Below are positions 10,270-21,535 of a DNA stretch of 27,086 nucleotides, piece by piece. This DNA comes from Funneliformis mosseae (lineage: Eukaryota; Glomeromycota; Glomeromycetes; Glomerales; Glomeraceae), in contig CAJVPP010000724.1 of NCBI GenBank assembly GCA_910592005.1, forward strand, positions 1-27,086, read 5' to 3'. The translations under genes were made by a program, and so were the position numbers. The notes beneath the pieces were generated by a model, which was given only the letters and a program-made list of their open reading frames with translations, was not told the origin of the DNA and searched no databases. The first letter of the stretch is position 1; every line of letters starts with the position of its first letter.

Positions 10270-10640
10270 TCAAATAATTTTTAAATTTTTCAATTGAAGA
10301 TCATCGATTTCAAGGCGTAATTCTACATTAGCAGCGTGAAGTTCTTGAATCTTAATATCCTTATAGACAGTTGATCTTGCTGAAATTTTATTGTCGATTG
10401 AAGCCGTTCGTTTTCTTCTTTAAGGAAAACTACTCAACTAAGTCATATTTATTCAATCTCATTCAAAACGATAACAAATTCCAACACGATAACAATGATC
10501 GTAAGAATCGCAGTTTATTTTCTAACAAAATACCTAAAAGATAACTCACTTTCATTAAGGATTCGTTCTCTTCTTCTACGAGCATGAGATTCCTTGAATT
10601 TTGCCCAATTTCTTTGCTTCTGTTTTTTTGTAAGGGTCAT
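10270..10640 (-). pseudogene. bZIP-like transcription factor, frameshifted
   Basis: Exon 1 (10640-10550) starts at ATG and encodes a basic stretch, RNWAKFKESHARRRRERIL. A GTGAGT donor and TAG acceptor (at 10431-10430) define a 120-bp intron with matching phase. Exon 2 (10429-10270) continues LKEENERLQSTI, then must shift by one base near AATAAAATTT (about 10385-10395). It then reads IKIQELHAANVELRLEIDDL and ends at TGA. The pattern is a basic region followed by leucine-heptad helices, as in bZIP proteins. In the usual N-x7-R signature, the Arg is His here (CAT, one CpG transition from CGT). A frameshift and a changed DNA-contact residue suggest a pseudogene, unless the missing base is a sequencing error. 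At about 80 residues it is short for the family. Confidence 0.55.
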
Positions 10641-12716
10641 CGTTAATAATCTAAAAATTTAAAGAAATAATTTTGAAAGAAAGAAGAAGTTAAGGGATAA
10701 TTATTAGAAAAATTTGCAATAATTTCAGCATTAATAGGAAAATTTTAGCCAACCGAAGAAAATTTGGAGAAAATTCTAAGCGACATGGAAAATTTTTTTT
10801 TTTTTTTTGTAAAAAAAACTGGAAATAATTGATTGGATAAAAATTATGCAATGCAATTTTGGATTTCTTTTAAAAATAACATAAAACTTATTGTATAAAA
10901 ATGCTATTATATATCAATAAAATTATTCTTCATACTGTTTTTGTTCATACTAGCAAAGCGAGACAACCCACAAACCACCGGATTATTTACTCGCGGATAG
11001 TTATCGTCACAAAATTTATCCATTGTATAAATGCTCAATTTTTAATTACTTAAGCAGAACCCGAAACCGGAACCCCTAGTCATCACTTATTTAAAAAAAG
11101 TTATAAAAAACTTCACAAATAACACGAAAAGAGGTCCTCTGAATTATGTGAACTTATTATAATGATTATTTTATCCTTTTTTTCTTTTTATAGATGTATT
11201 TTTCGCGATCAAATAAATCAAAGATTATTAAATTATTATTTTCCAATACGACAAATTAGTGTATGGAATAAGTTCAATTTGCAACTAGATTGCTTCAATG
11301 AAATCACATATAGAAGCTGATGCGGAGTCGGCAATCATAATGGAATAATTTCAAGAAATAGATTTGTCATAATTCTTAACTTAAAATTTGCTCAGCGTAA
11401 GCAGGACGTGTGATACTCTTAATTCTTTTTCAAAGTATGTTAAATTTTGCGTAGCTAATTTTTCCGTATATGACAGTGTGTGCGACTGAAGAGTCATGAA
11501 TTTTAACTTTTTATTTTATTTCTTGCTTTTTATATAAACTCTTGTTTGCAATCATAATACGTCATATACCGTCTTTGAAAATAAGATTTTCTTTTCTCCA
11601 AAGGCTAAAACCTTTCTTTTTAAATGTTGCAATTTTTTATTTTTTTTTATTTTATAACTATCGGTAAAAAAAAATCTAGTCATCGACCACGTGACCTTCA
11701 AATCCAATTAATATTATGATAAATCTCAATGGCAAAGTCGAAACCTTATGTTTCGCATTCGACTTTCGACAAGTTTCTACATAAATTTTCAACAAATTTA
11801 TAGATTTATTATAGTTCGACCATTATAGTTTCAACGGTGCCGTCGAAACCAAAAAGGTTTTAGCGAGTGGCTTAAATTGTTTCCCAGGTCTCGCTACGCA
11901 CTTACTACGTCACTAAAAATATTTTCGATTTTTTTGGTAGAATTAATTCCAATTCTTATTTTTATATGATATTATGTATATGGAAATGATTTTTAAAAAA
12001 AAGTTCAGTAAATCCAGAGTTCGTTCGTTATATCGAGATCAAACTGTATAAGGTTTCCTACGTAGAGAAATTCCTAATTACCGGCACCTATTTCATAGGA
12101 AGATATTAACTGTTTGTATTTCAAATTTATTTACCCGAGAAAATGCTAAGTTTGATTTAAATTAGTGAGATCTTTTTATTAACAAAAAAAAAAAATGAAC
12201 TAGAAGAGTTGGTTTTTTTTTAGAAGGTGGAAAAGAAAAACAAATTTATTTAAAGTTCAGCCCACAACCATTTTTAGAATGTTTAAAAGGAGGCGAATTG
12301 TGAAAGAAATATAGCTAGATCATCAATCGAGAATTTTCTTTGAACGTCCAAAATAAAGTATCAATAAACTATTTATATATCGACTTAAATTCATATTACT
12401 AATATAAATTATCAAAAAAAATTTTCATCTAATAGATTAGATTTAAAATCTTGTGTAACAAGTAAGTACGTATGTTATGTTGTATTTTCCGGAGTTTGAT
12501 TTCCTATCTTTTTGCGTGGGTATTACAAAACATAACATGTAAAGTTTGTATACCTTTATGCATTATTTGTACGCAATACCAATTACTCAACTCACGAAAG
12601 TAAAACTTGAAATTCTCATAATACTAGAACGTCGATCATAGTAAAAGATTATTGAAACAGATTTAAAATTTAAAATTATTCAAATTATTTCTGTACATCG
12701 GTCATCGTTATACAAA
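10641..12716. other. Long intergenic region, no gene recognised
   Basis: No sustained frame. Homopolymer T/A runs occur at about 10793-10817, 11636-11675 and 12183-12196. A GTCGAAACC word occurs at about 11737 and 11843, with TCGACTTTCGAC between them, but it does not form a convincing element. Confidence 0.45.
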
Positions 12717-12797
12717 TGGGAGGTAAGCTATTAAAATCACCTTACGGATCATATGATTTACTATGTTCGTAACTCGATTTTAATAGCAAACCTCCCA
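12717..12797 (+). mobile_element. 80-bp palindromic MITE-like element, copy 1
   Basis: The ends are TGGGAGGTAAGCTATTAAAATC and its near-perfect inverse GATTTTAATAGCAAACCTCCCA. The centre also pairs (TTACGGATCATATGA against TTACTATGTTCGTAA), so the whole unit folds as one hairpin. A second copy lies at 17521-17598 in reverse orientation. Small size, terminal inverted repeats, no coding capacity and dispersal fit a MITE. No clear target duplication beyond short A/T was seen. Confidence 0.65.
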
Positions 12798-13891
12798 AAT
12801 AATGATGCGAAATTCGACTAATCATCAAAGATTTGTAATTTCTCAAATTCGATTAATATAAAGTCAAATTAACCATAATTTTTAACTTTTTATTCGACAG
12901 AAAAAATTCGCTTGGTTATCACTTAAAATATCTTTGGAAAATCATCAATTATAATTCAAATGACATGCATTCTAATTCAATAATTTCTCCATGAACGTGT
13001 CATTTTGGCGCAGTAAGTGTAAATGATTAAAAAATCATTATTTGCAACCTTTTCAGCACATTTTTATAAATATCTTGGCATCAAATAGTTTTATTTTTGG
13101 GGATGAAAGATATATTAAATCAATTTTGAATCTCTCATCTCACCGACCCACGATGGTACAATTTTCGTAAAATTAAGATTGGTAGTTCTCAATCAAGATA
13201 ATTGCCTCCGTAACTTTTCTTTTATTTTTTAATAATGATCATTATGTTCGCGTTTATAAATTACTTCTTGCAGTTACTGACTGGCAGAATCGCCACTTGT
13301 TAGTGTGAGAAATGTTCGGGTCGAATTTTTCTATTAAAAATAAGAAAGAAATTGATGAAAGAACTAAATATATATATAAGTGTAGGGTATTACAAAGAGG
13401 AGGACACGAAGAATGATGAAAGTGTTGATATTTTTTTTATGGCCTAATTTACCTTATTTTATCTCAGAATTATAAAAACTAATGTTAAATTGAAAATAAC
13501 TAAATAAAGAAAATTAAAAATGTGAATATAATAGCTTTTAACAAAAATAAGAATAATAATAAAATGAATAACAAAAAAAAATAGCTATTTTTAATTTTTG
13601 TAAAAAAAGAGAAGCTTGTGTAACGTACAACTAATAATTTAAAATGTTCCCGTGTCATTATATATTACGAGAATTTAAATATTTTTTTGTTCGGTATAAT
13701 AATGTAAATTATTCATTTTGTTTTAAAAATAAAGTACTTTGAATGACTGAATACCCGCGAAATTGTCTGATTACAGTACATTTGCGCAACGGTAACCATT
13801 GTAACACTACAATACATGTTAGTTTGGCTTTTTTTTTAGGCAGATCAACTTACAATAAAAAAAATTTCAAACTTGATTAGTGATTGCACAA
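12798..13891. other. Intergenic, nothing certain
   Basis: No gene. Around 13299-13440 there is TGTTAGTGTGAGAAATG, then a TATATATATAAG run, which could be an LTR fragment, but no partner copy exists in the window. The rest is AT-rich DNA with poly-A and poly-T tracts. Confidence 0.4.
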
Positions 13892-14948
13892 ATGGTTTTA
13901 CAGATTAACCTAAGAAATCTTGAGCAGAGAATTGAGAATTTAGAACAAAGTAAAAAAAAAAAATGAAGAAAATCAATTGTTGCTCTCCGAACTATGGGAT
14001 GAATTAGGTATCAAGGACATAACTGATTTAAAAAGATTATTAGTGGGAAGAAAACTTACTGAACTATTAAATGAATTAAATGACCAAAAGCAAGATATTC
14101 AAAACTTAAATTTTGAATTAACTTGGTTAACTACTCAATTTAACTCTTTTGAAGAAAAAATGAAAGTGCAAGTAGAAGGAACTAATGCCAAGCAAGAAAT
14201 TATTGAGGATTTAAAAGAAAAAATTAAGGAGCAAGAGAAAAATACCAAAGAACTTATTAATGACCTAAAAGAAAAAATTAGTAGTCAACTCAAAGAAATA
14301 ATTAATGAATTAAAAGCGAAAATTTGGAGAGATAATATTTTGAATTCAAGACAAAATGAAATAAATAAACCAGTCACAGATGAAGAATTGATGAAAACAC
14401 CCAACAAATCAGTCCGTAAACAGAACCGTTATAATAATGCATATTCACAAAAATATAACGTCATAGGAAAAAGGTCAGATGAGAAAAAACCAATTAAACC
14501 AGTTACAGATGAAGAGTATCAAGAATTGATGAAAACAACAATCCAAACTACACGTAAAAATAATAATCTAAGTTCAAAAGATAACTCTACAGAAAGTAGA
14601 TCATTTGAAATAAAATCAATTAAACCTGTTACAGATGAAGAATTTCAAGAATTAATAAAAACACCCATCATCAGATCAAGAAAACCAATTAAACCTGTTA
14701 CAGATGAAGAATTTCAAGAAATAATGAAAACACCCATCATTGGATCAAGAAAACCAATTGATGAAGAATTTCAAGAATTAATAAAAACACCCATCATCGG
14801 ATCAAGAAAACCAATTAAACCTGTTACAGATGAAGAATTTCAAGAAATAATGAAAACACTTAAACCTGTTACTGAAGAAGAATTTCGAGAATTAATGAAA
14901 TTCACACATCATCCCATAGTCCGTAAACAGAAGCGTTATAATAATTAA
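13892..14948 (+). CDS. Coiled-coil protein with KPVTDEEFQE repeats, A12 frameshift
   Basis: The long open part (from 13944; Leu codon at 13977) runs to TAA at 14946-14948. Its first third is coiled coil (ELLNELNDQKQDIQNL, then DLKEKIKEQEKN). Its second half has seven degenerate repeats built on KPVTDEEFQELIKTPIIGSR. Upstream, ATG at 13892 opens a second coiled-coil frame (NLRNLEQRIENLEQ) that meets a run of twelve A at 13952-13963. With eleven A the two frames would be continuous, so either one base is extra or the true exon begins at the AG at about 13905-13906. I do not recognise the family. The repeated acidic motif suggests a protein-binding scaffold, but this is a guess. Expression and intactness are uncertain. 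Confidence 0.55.
14367..14900 (+). repeat. Seven intragenic repeats encoding KPVTDEEFQE-type units
   Basis: Units begin near 14367, 14499, 14622, 14688, 14757, 14814 and 14862. The middle ones are nearly identical at the DNA level (ACAGATGAAGAATTTCAAGA). The fifth lacks the KPVT codons and the sixth lacks the PIIGSR codons. Short, in-frame, recent duplications suggest copy-number variation between strains. Confidence 0.7.
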
Positions 14949-17520
14949 ACATTTTCACAAGGTAAAAACAGCATGAGAAGATAGTTGAATTATTCAAGAT
15001 CAAATAAATCTTTACGGACGAGAATGTAATCTACTTCTTGAAATATTCAACGTCAAATCACTTTTTTTTATTTTTGATTTAGAGACAATATGTTATATTT
15101 TTTTTTTTGTTAATTATAGAGTGATTAAGATCATTCTATTTTGTTTATTTGTATTAATTTAAAGGTAATCTTTCTTGCATGATTATTTTTTCGTTTTTAA
15201 ATTTTTTTGAAACTTAATAAATATAGATTTGAGTTGATAGAACAAGGAGATTTATTCTTTAACTGAATTTTCACCTTATTATTGTTAAGTTTTGGTATCA
15301 ATTGATATCTGAAGAACCAGAAAAAAAATTGTCGCTGTTATTCTCCCAATAACGAATCTTGTAATAAATTAATTAATAATCACTGGTATGGTATTTTATT
15401 AAAAAATAAAAAAATAAAAAATGAGAAAACAATAAATATCAAATGTTAGAGAGTAAGTTCGTTCGTTTAAAAACATTGTTGCAAAACTATAATTGGATTT
15501 ATAAAATAAATGTATTCAGCTTGATACATATTTTTTTTTTTTTGTTTACCTTACAGCGCTCTCGTGATTAATCAATAAGCGACGTTTCTACCCTATATTT
15601 CTGATTCAAAAAATTATATTCCAAACCAGAATCATTTACCTTAATTAAGAAACTTTATTTTCAGGAAATGGAATGCTCTCGTTAACTAGTTGGATCGGTC
15701 CGATCGGTCAACTGTCCCTAGAACTTTCATGGGACCGGTCGTAAGACCGAACTTGAACCAGTCAACATTTATAAATAACTGTTTAGTTTTTATGAAATAA
15801 TTTACAAATTTTTAGTATTTATTTTCGCGATTATAATTGCGAGCAAAGCTCATTTAGTAAAATTAATAATCTAATTAAATCGATCGTCTATATATAATTT
15901 CGAAGATAACTTCATTTATAGTTTGGAAAATTTTTCGTTGGCATGTCTAATTTAATTGATTTATTACTAATAAATATTCACTATTTACTGAACTAAAATT
16001 CAAACCAGAGTTTAAATATATTTTCAAAGCCAAAATTTATGCATATAACGTATAATTGTCTCGAATTTAACTGTTTCCAGTTCCAGATATTAAAACGATA
16101 ACGAATTAAATAATGGACCATCTTTTGAAACTTTTATTTATTATATTTGAGTTTCAATATTTTAGTTGCCAAGGAGATTTATGGTTTCATTTCGCTACAC
16201 CTATGCAAAGTAAACGTTAATGATAAAAGGAAAAGGGTTCGTATCATGAAAAAAATTCACCATAAATCTTTTATCATAAGTAATAATTAGACTTATTAAC
16301 TTCGGTTTAAGCTGTAGTAATTACTGCAGAATACGTGACAAAAGATGCTGATTTATTATGTTTTTTACCAATAATTCTTCGCTTATTCAAAAGTTATTGT
16401 AAATTCTTAAGAGAATTATCACCATTCGTATGTGTAACACTGTCTAAATCAGTTTTATAATAGGTCCAATATTTGTGGATATTACCATTTTGGCGTTTTT
16501 TTTTCATTACACATGATTTATCAATAATTATGTTTTCTTAATCATGAACAATTACTGCATCTAGTGTACCCTTAAATTGCTATTCGAATGATCAATCTTC
16601 AAAACCAAACCCCATTTTCTGTTTGAGTATCAAAATCAATTTTAATTGCGAAATCACATTTATATTTTTTCACAGAAATTTGTTACTTCAATTTTTTTTT
16701 TTTTTTTTTTTTTAAAAAAATTGTTAAATCTGGGTGGTTGGGATAATTACCATTACGTTCATATCAAAACCGTCATTCTCGAACTTACATGTTTGCATGA
16801 TGTTTTTCAAGAAATGTTGACAAAAAAGACACTTTCATTACCATACATTCAAAATTCAATAAAACGAAATTAATAATAAATTTTATTAAAAGTTATTTTC
16901 GCGTCAACGAGGTAAATCATGTTAATAAATTTAATGAAGTAAATTATTTTAGTAATCATAGTAAACTCCTCTTGATCTGCTGTTATCTAAAGTTATTAAT
17001 ATAAAAAACTATGTAATTTAAAAATTGATTTGATATCATGTGAGGCTTGTTCACGTGATAAAATCATCTTTATAACACTGAAATTTATTTATAAAAGGAA
17101 AACTTGTTAAGTTAATTTCATTTAATTCCGCGATTTTTGCCATTTTTATAATAAAAATTATTACAGCTTTCTCTTGACAAGACCTGTATTATATTTAATA
17201 CGTGTATTTGATTTTTTATTCATATATTTAAGTTAATTTCATTAGATCAAAAGCAAGGCACTTGAAATAATTACTATTACAAGAAATCCTATCCTTTTGT
17301 TCATAAAGAATAGTAGTATGAAATTTTAATGGTATTTTTCCACGACTAGATTTAAATTGTAAAGAAATTTCATCATCTAATAATCCGTGATTTACCAGGG
17401 TAAAAGATTGAAATAAATAATTTGATACTAAGGAACTAACGTAGTTGAGTCTTTATGTTGCGCCTGAAAAATAGCCTCCGTTATAAAATTGGCAATAAAA
17501 GCAACCGCCTTGAGATTTTC
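14949..17520. other. Long intergenic region, palindrome cluster only
   Basis: No gene is supported. Apart from the GGTC-rich palindromes at 15688-15765, there are T-runs at 15531-15543 and 16691-16712 and two AAGTTAATTTCATT words near 17107 and 17231. A weak foldback at about 16171-16277 (AGATTTATGGT against ACCATAAATCT) was noted. A 75-codon frame at 16646 contains a T-run and looks like chance. Confidence 0.45.
15688..15765. repeat. GGTC/GACC palindrome cluster
   Basis: AGTTGGATCGGTCCGATCGGTCAACT (in two halves, 15688-15713) is a near-palindrome. It is followed by CATGGGACCGGTCGTAAGACCG and AACCAGTCAAC. It is strikingly G+C-rich against an AT background and resembles 5547-5595 (CCGGTTGGTCGATCAA and GGGCCCATGACC). 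This could be a terminal repeat of a DNA transposon family or a regulatory site cluster. Confidence 0.35.
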
Positions 17521-17598
17521 AGTAGTTAATATTAAAATCAAGTTACGAACATAGTAAATCATATCATCCGTAACGTGATTTTAATAGCTTACCTCCCA
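17521..17598 (-). mobile_element. 80-bp palindromic MITE-like element, copy 2
   Basis: The reverse complement of 12717-12797 matches this stretch closely from TATTAAAATC at about 17530 to ACCTCCCA at 17598. One terminal arm (about 17521-17530) has diverged. Differences inside are few, so the two copies share a recent ancestor. Confidence 0.6.
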
Positions 17599-18351
17599 TA
17601 TGTAAATTTTAACTTGATAAATTACACCGTACGAATTGAAAGAGCTACTGACTTTATCTATCGTCGCTTTGTAAATGTGGAAGTGTTTTTTATGAGTTTT
17701 TTTATTCCAACATGATTTTAATATTCATCACAAATAGGAATTTCTGAGTTATTATCTTTTTTATTTAACGTGAAACTTGAATACTTTTACTGAGCCAAAT
17801 CATAGAAATTTGCACGAAATTTATTTTCTGATTTTATTATTAGTTCTTTAATAATAATAAACATCATATGATCATCTGAATTAGTTCGAAATCGACAAAA
17901 TTATTTAAGTAAAAAGCGAAGCTTTACAAAATGTATAAAATTAATTTATTTTCATTAGATATTGCTCGTAACTAGATAATGATCTGATCCCAAACATTAA
18001 CAATTTTTGTTTATTTCCTAAAAATCTTAAACAATACCATAAATTTTGTTACAATATAGTTTCTTTCTAGATAAGTAAGTTGACAGAAAAGCTTAATCAA
18101 AGCGAAACAAATAATCAAAATATTTTGTACAATAAATTAAATAAATGAAGCGAAAAGGATTTACAAAAAATTACTTCAATATTCTTCGCAAAACCTCATT
18201 TACATTATTCAATTTTAAAAACAAGATCACTTATGTAATAATTTTTTAAGTTTCAATTTCAATTTTTCAATACTACCTTCTTTAAAGAGTTGATTTGAAT
18301 TACTGTATATGTCAAAAAATTATTTAAGTATGATTATTTTATTAATTTTAG
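17599..18351. other. Intergenic, nothing recognised
   Basis: AT-rich spacer before the pseudogene cluster. No frame or repeat could be supported. Confidence 0.5.
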
Positions 18352-18870
18352 AAAACTTTTGGTCCCCTTATTCACAATGATAACCTTTCAATGAATGAGT
18401 TCAAATTTGAGAACATGTTTTTAAATGAGGACTCATTCGAGACCACAAAATTTTCTTTGGATCCTTCCAATCACAACATACAACAATGCATTCCATTTTT
18501 AAGATTCCGCAATTAAACTTCTAGGAAATTAAGTTTGAGATAAACTATCCTGGCTTATGAAAACTTTTCAATACAAGATAAGTTACCAAAGGATGACTTA
18601 ATTAAATATTACTATGATTCTAAACCAATACCTCAGATAACTAATGATTCATAAATTATTACAGATAAACATGAATTTTTCTTGAAATGGATTATTAGAA
18701 TAATGTAGAGGAAGAAATAAAATTTAAATATGAGTTTAAATTATTATTTTGCATGGACTTACATAGAAAGTTCCATGAACTTTGCGATAATTAAATTTCA
18801 TAATGTTAAAAATTATTAAAAGGTAGAAACGAAATACTTGGAGGGTATAATGAAGCATAATTAATTTTAA
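18352..18870 (+). pseudogene. BTB/BACK/TLDc-family protein, decayed exons
   Basis: A frame opens after an AG at 18350-18351 and runs 54 codons (SLDPSNHNIQQCIPFLRFRN) to TAA at 18514. The wording matches the BACK-like segment that precedes the TLDc domain in the BTB proteins expanded in Rhizophagus. A shifted frame then reads AYENFSIQDKLPKDDLIKYY and ITDKHEFFLKWI. A further shift gives KYEFKLLF...KFHELCDN and finally NEILGGYN near 18832-18855. The last two are hallmarks of the start of TLDc domains. The BTB domain itself and the rest of TLDc are missing. Several stops and at least two frame changes make this a pseudogene. Confidence 0.6.
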
Positions 18871-18969
18871 CCATTAATATCATAATGTTTATAATAAAAA
18901 TGACATATTTTCATTTTTATATTTGTATTATATTTTAACTCATTTATGTATTATTGAAAAAAAAATTAG

Positions 18970-19610
18970 AAAATTATTGGCTAGTAATGGAATATGCTGA
19001 TGGCGGTTTATGTAGAAGCGATTTGAAAAAATTTTCATAAGCTACTTGGGAAGATGAATGCAACTTTGCATTCCATTTGGTTTATGCTGTGTGTTTACAT
19101 ACAGAAGGAATTATACATCGTGATTTGGTTTGTTATTATTGCTGTCAATTATTAATTATCATTTTATGTATATGCCTATAGCATTATGACAATATATTAA
19201 TTCATCATGGTGTTTATTAAAATAGCCGATTTGGATTATCGAAAGAATTTTGCAGCTACAAATCTTTCAAAAGCTTTAGTATACTGACAAAAAGTTTTAA
19301 TAGACGAACGAGTGATATTATTTCGCGACAATTTAAACTATACGAAAAGCGTTTAGTGTTGGCGTGCTTTTATGGGAACTGTTTAGTGGTCGTACTCCCT
19401 TTTATGTTAAAGGTGAAGAATTTGATATATAAATTGCACTAGGTCTTGGAGAAAGGATCGTTTCCTGATACAACTGAAAAATATGTGATCATTTATACCG
19501 GTAAATATATTTTAATTACATAATATATATTTCCAAGTAGATTTTTAATAATAAGATTTTTTTTATATGTTGGGCTGATCAGATGAATATAGAAGAATTA
19601 GAGTCAAACA
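18970..19610 (+). pseudogene. Protein kinase domain, decayed
   Basis: The kinase hinge reads NYWLVMEYADGG. The catalytic loop HRDL follows after one in-frame TAA, and a 54-bp GT-AG intron (19128-19181) leads into HYDNILIHHG. Next come IAD and FGLSK in neighbouring frames, the DFG region broken by small indels. Then FSVGVLLWELFSGRTPFY (subdomain IX), a stop, and DTTEKYVIIYT. This order matches the tyrosine-kinase-like family so abundant in Glomeromycotina. The N-lobe (glycine loop and Lys) is not found. Multiple stops and frameshifts rule out an active kinase. Confidence 0.7.
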
Positions 19611-19652
19611 TTGAAGTACCTAAACAAAATTTATTTACGAAGATACTATTAA

Positions 19653-20102
19653 TTAGGAGGAAGATATCGAAAATTAACAGAACTCTGGTGTAACAATACT
19701 TCAATAACTAGATTTCCAAATTTACCCAACTCCTTAACAGGATTATATTGCTATATATCTCAAATAATTAGCTTACCTACTTTACCCAAATCTTTGATAA
19801 AAATCTGGTGTTCCGATACTCCAATAACTAGATTACCAACTTTACCAAACTCCTTAACAGAACTTTCTTATGTCAATACTAAAATTACAAGTTTACCAAC
19901 TTTACCTAATTTCTTAATAAATCTTTAGCGTTCTAATACTTTAATAATAAGTTTACCAACTTTACCAAATTCCTTAATTTATCTTAATTGTAAAAAAACT
20001 AAAATAAATAGTTTACCAAATTTACCTGATTCCTTAGTTAATATTAAACCTGAATTTTTAAAAATTCAATATGTTAATAATTATCTTATTGAATCTTCTT
20101 AA
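19653..20102 (+). pseudogene. Leucine-rich repeat fragment, six repeats
   Basis: One frame of 150 codons encodes about six repeats of 21-22 residues of the form LPTLPNSLTELWCNNTSIT. It is interrupted once by TAG at 19926-19928, where other repeats have Trp or another aromatic residue. It ends at TAA at 20100. No start codon, signal peptide or cap is seen, and it follows the kinase remnant directly, so it is a fragment. The LPxLPxSLxxL spelling is that of short LRRs in bacterial effectors (YopM/IpaH type) and in giant viruses and protists, rather than typical plant or animal LRRs. Function unknown. Confidence 0.65.
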
Positions 20103-20840
20103 TATTATATTATTAATATTATTGAAAATTATTTATATATTAAATTTTTAAATCTTAAAATATATTTATTCTTATTATTATATATACTAGAAAATTTACT
20201 AAGTAAAAAGTTTTTTCTATTAGAAATAAAACTATAATTATAACATTTATATATTATATTAAATAGTTTTTTTTATTAAATAAAAACTATTTAATAAAAC
20301 TTAATAAATTATATAGTATTAATATTATATCTTATAAAAATTTATAAATTTTATATTTTATAGATATATTATAATATTTGTTTATCTTGAAATAATATAA
20401 ATAATTACTATATAATGATAATATTTACAATTAATATAATTAGTTTTTTTTTCTTAATTTTTTTTTGTTTATTATTAAATAAATATTTTATATGAAAATA
20501 ATATAAAATAGTATAAGTTTATTTTTGATTATTAAATTTAAAAATGAATATTTTTACTATTAAAATAAATTATTTTTTAATAATATGATATATTAAAAAA
20601 AAAACTTAGAATTATTTAATTATTATTTTTTTATATTAAATAATATTTGCTTTTTTAATAATTTAATTTTAATATAATTTTTTAATTTAATTAATTAATA
20701 ATAAAATTAATTATTTTATATGAACTATTATAATAAATTAATAAAATCTTAAAATTATGAATATAAGCTTTTTATTATATTTATTAAATAATAAAATTTT
20801 AGTATAAAATTAATATAATAAATAATTTAATTTATATTAT
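20103..20840. other. Almost G+C-free block
   Basis: Nearly pure A/T with very sparse C and G, beginning at the LRR stop. No frame or recognisable repeat survives. It continues into the mutated repeat copy R2 and on to about 21780. This could be old repeats driven to base-composition saturation. Confidence 0.5.
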
Positions 20841-21535
20841 TATAATAGGTAAAATATTTGATAAAAATTATTTGATAATCATGATATCAATATTATTTCC
20901 TTAAAGATTCTTATATAAATCAGTTAATGTTAATTAATTTTATTTTTAAGATAATCATATAAATTTCAAATATCAATTAATTTTTAATATATTAGATTAT
21001 ATTAATTTTATTACTTGCAGATTTGTTAACTTATTAACATAGTAACTTTATTTTTAGTGATAGTTCAATTTTATTTCTATCAAATATATTAGCTTAATTT
21101 ATTTTATAATTTTTTAACATATAAATATCTCTGTATTTTTTTTAAAATTCAATATTAATAAAGTATTATTTTTTTAAGTAATAAACTTGTTATTGTATTT
21201 AATAAAAAAATATAATTAATCAAGTATAAAACTTATTTTTTATAACTGTTTATAATTATTTAAATTTATCTGTAAACCTTTTTTATTTATTTGTAATTTC
21301 TTTTAATTGTTAATAAATTTATTATATAATATTGTATTAATTTGCTATATTAATTTAAAGTCTCTGAAGCATAATCTTAAAAATATCTTAATATTTGTTT
21401 TTGTATTTATTTTTAAGAATAATCTTTAATATCACTATGAATTTCACTTATAATTTTTAAATAATTATAATAATATTATTTAACTTAAACCATTTATGAA
21501 TTTATTTTAAGTTACAAATTTTATATAATATTATA
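20841..21535 (+). repeat. LTR-like dispersed repeat, copy R2, heavily C-to-T/G-to-A mutated
   Basis: The start (AGGTAAAATATTTGATA) aligns with R1 at 820. From 21004 the match to R1 (1464-2010) is continuous. Examples are ATTGACACAGCAAC to ATTAACATAGTAAC, and GATTCGCTGTATTGAC to AATTTGCTATATTAAT. TATAAATATCTCTGTA is retained. Most differences replace C with T or G with A in R2, with few reverse changes. The low-complexity segment of R1 (about 877-1419) is absent here. Confidence 0.6.

Noticed and set aside
13299..13440. Possible solo LTR with TATA-like run
   Set aside because: No second copy in the window and no clear ends.
16646..16873. 75-codon plus-strand frame
   Set aside because: Contains a long T-run coding for poly-Phe and no family resemblance; likely chance.
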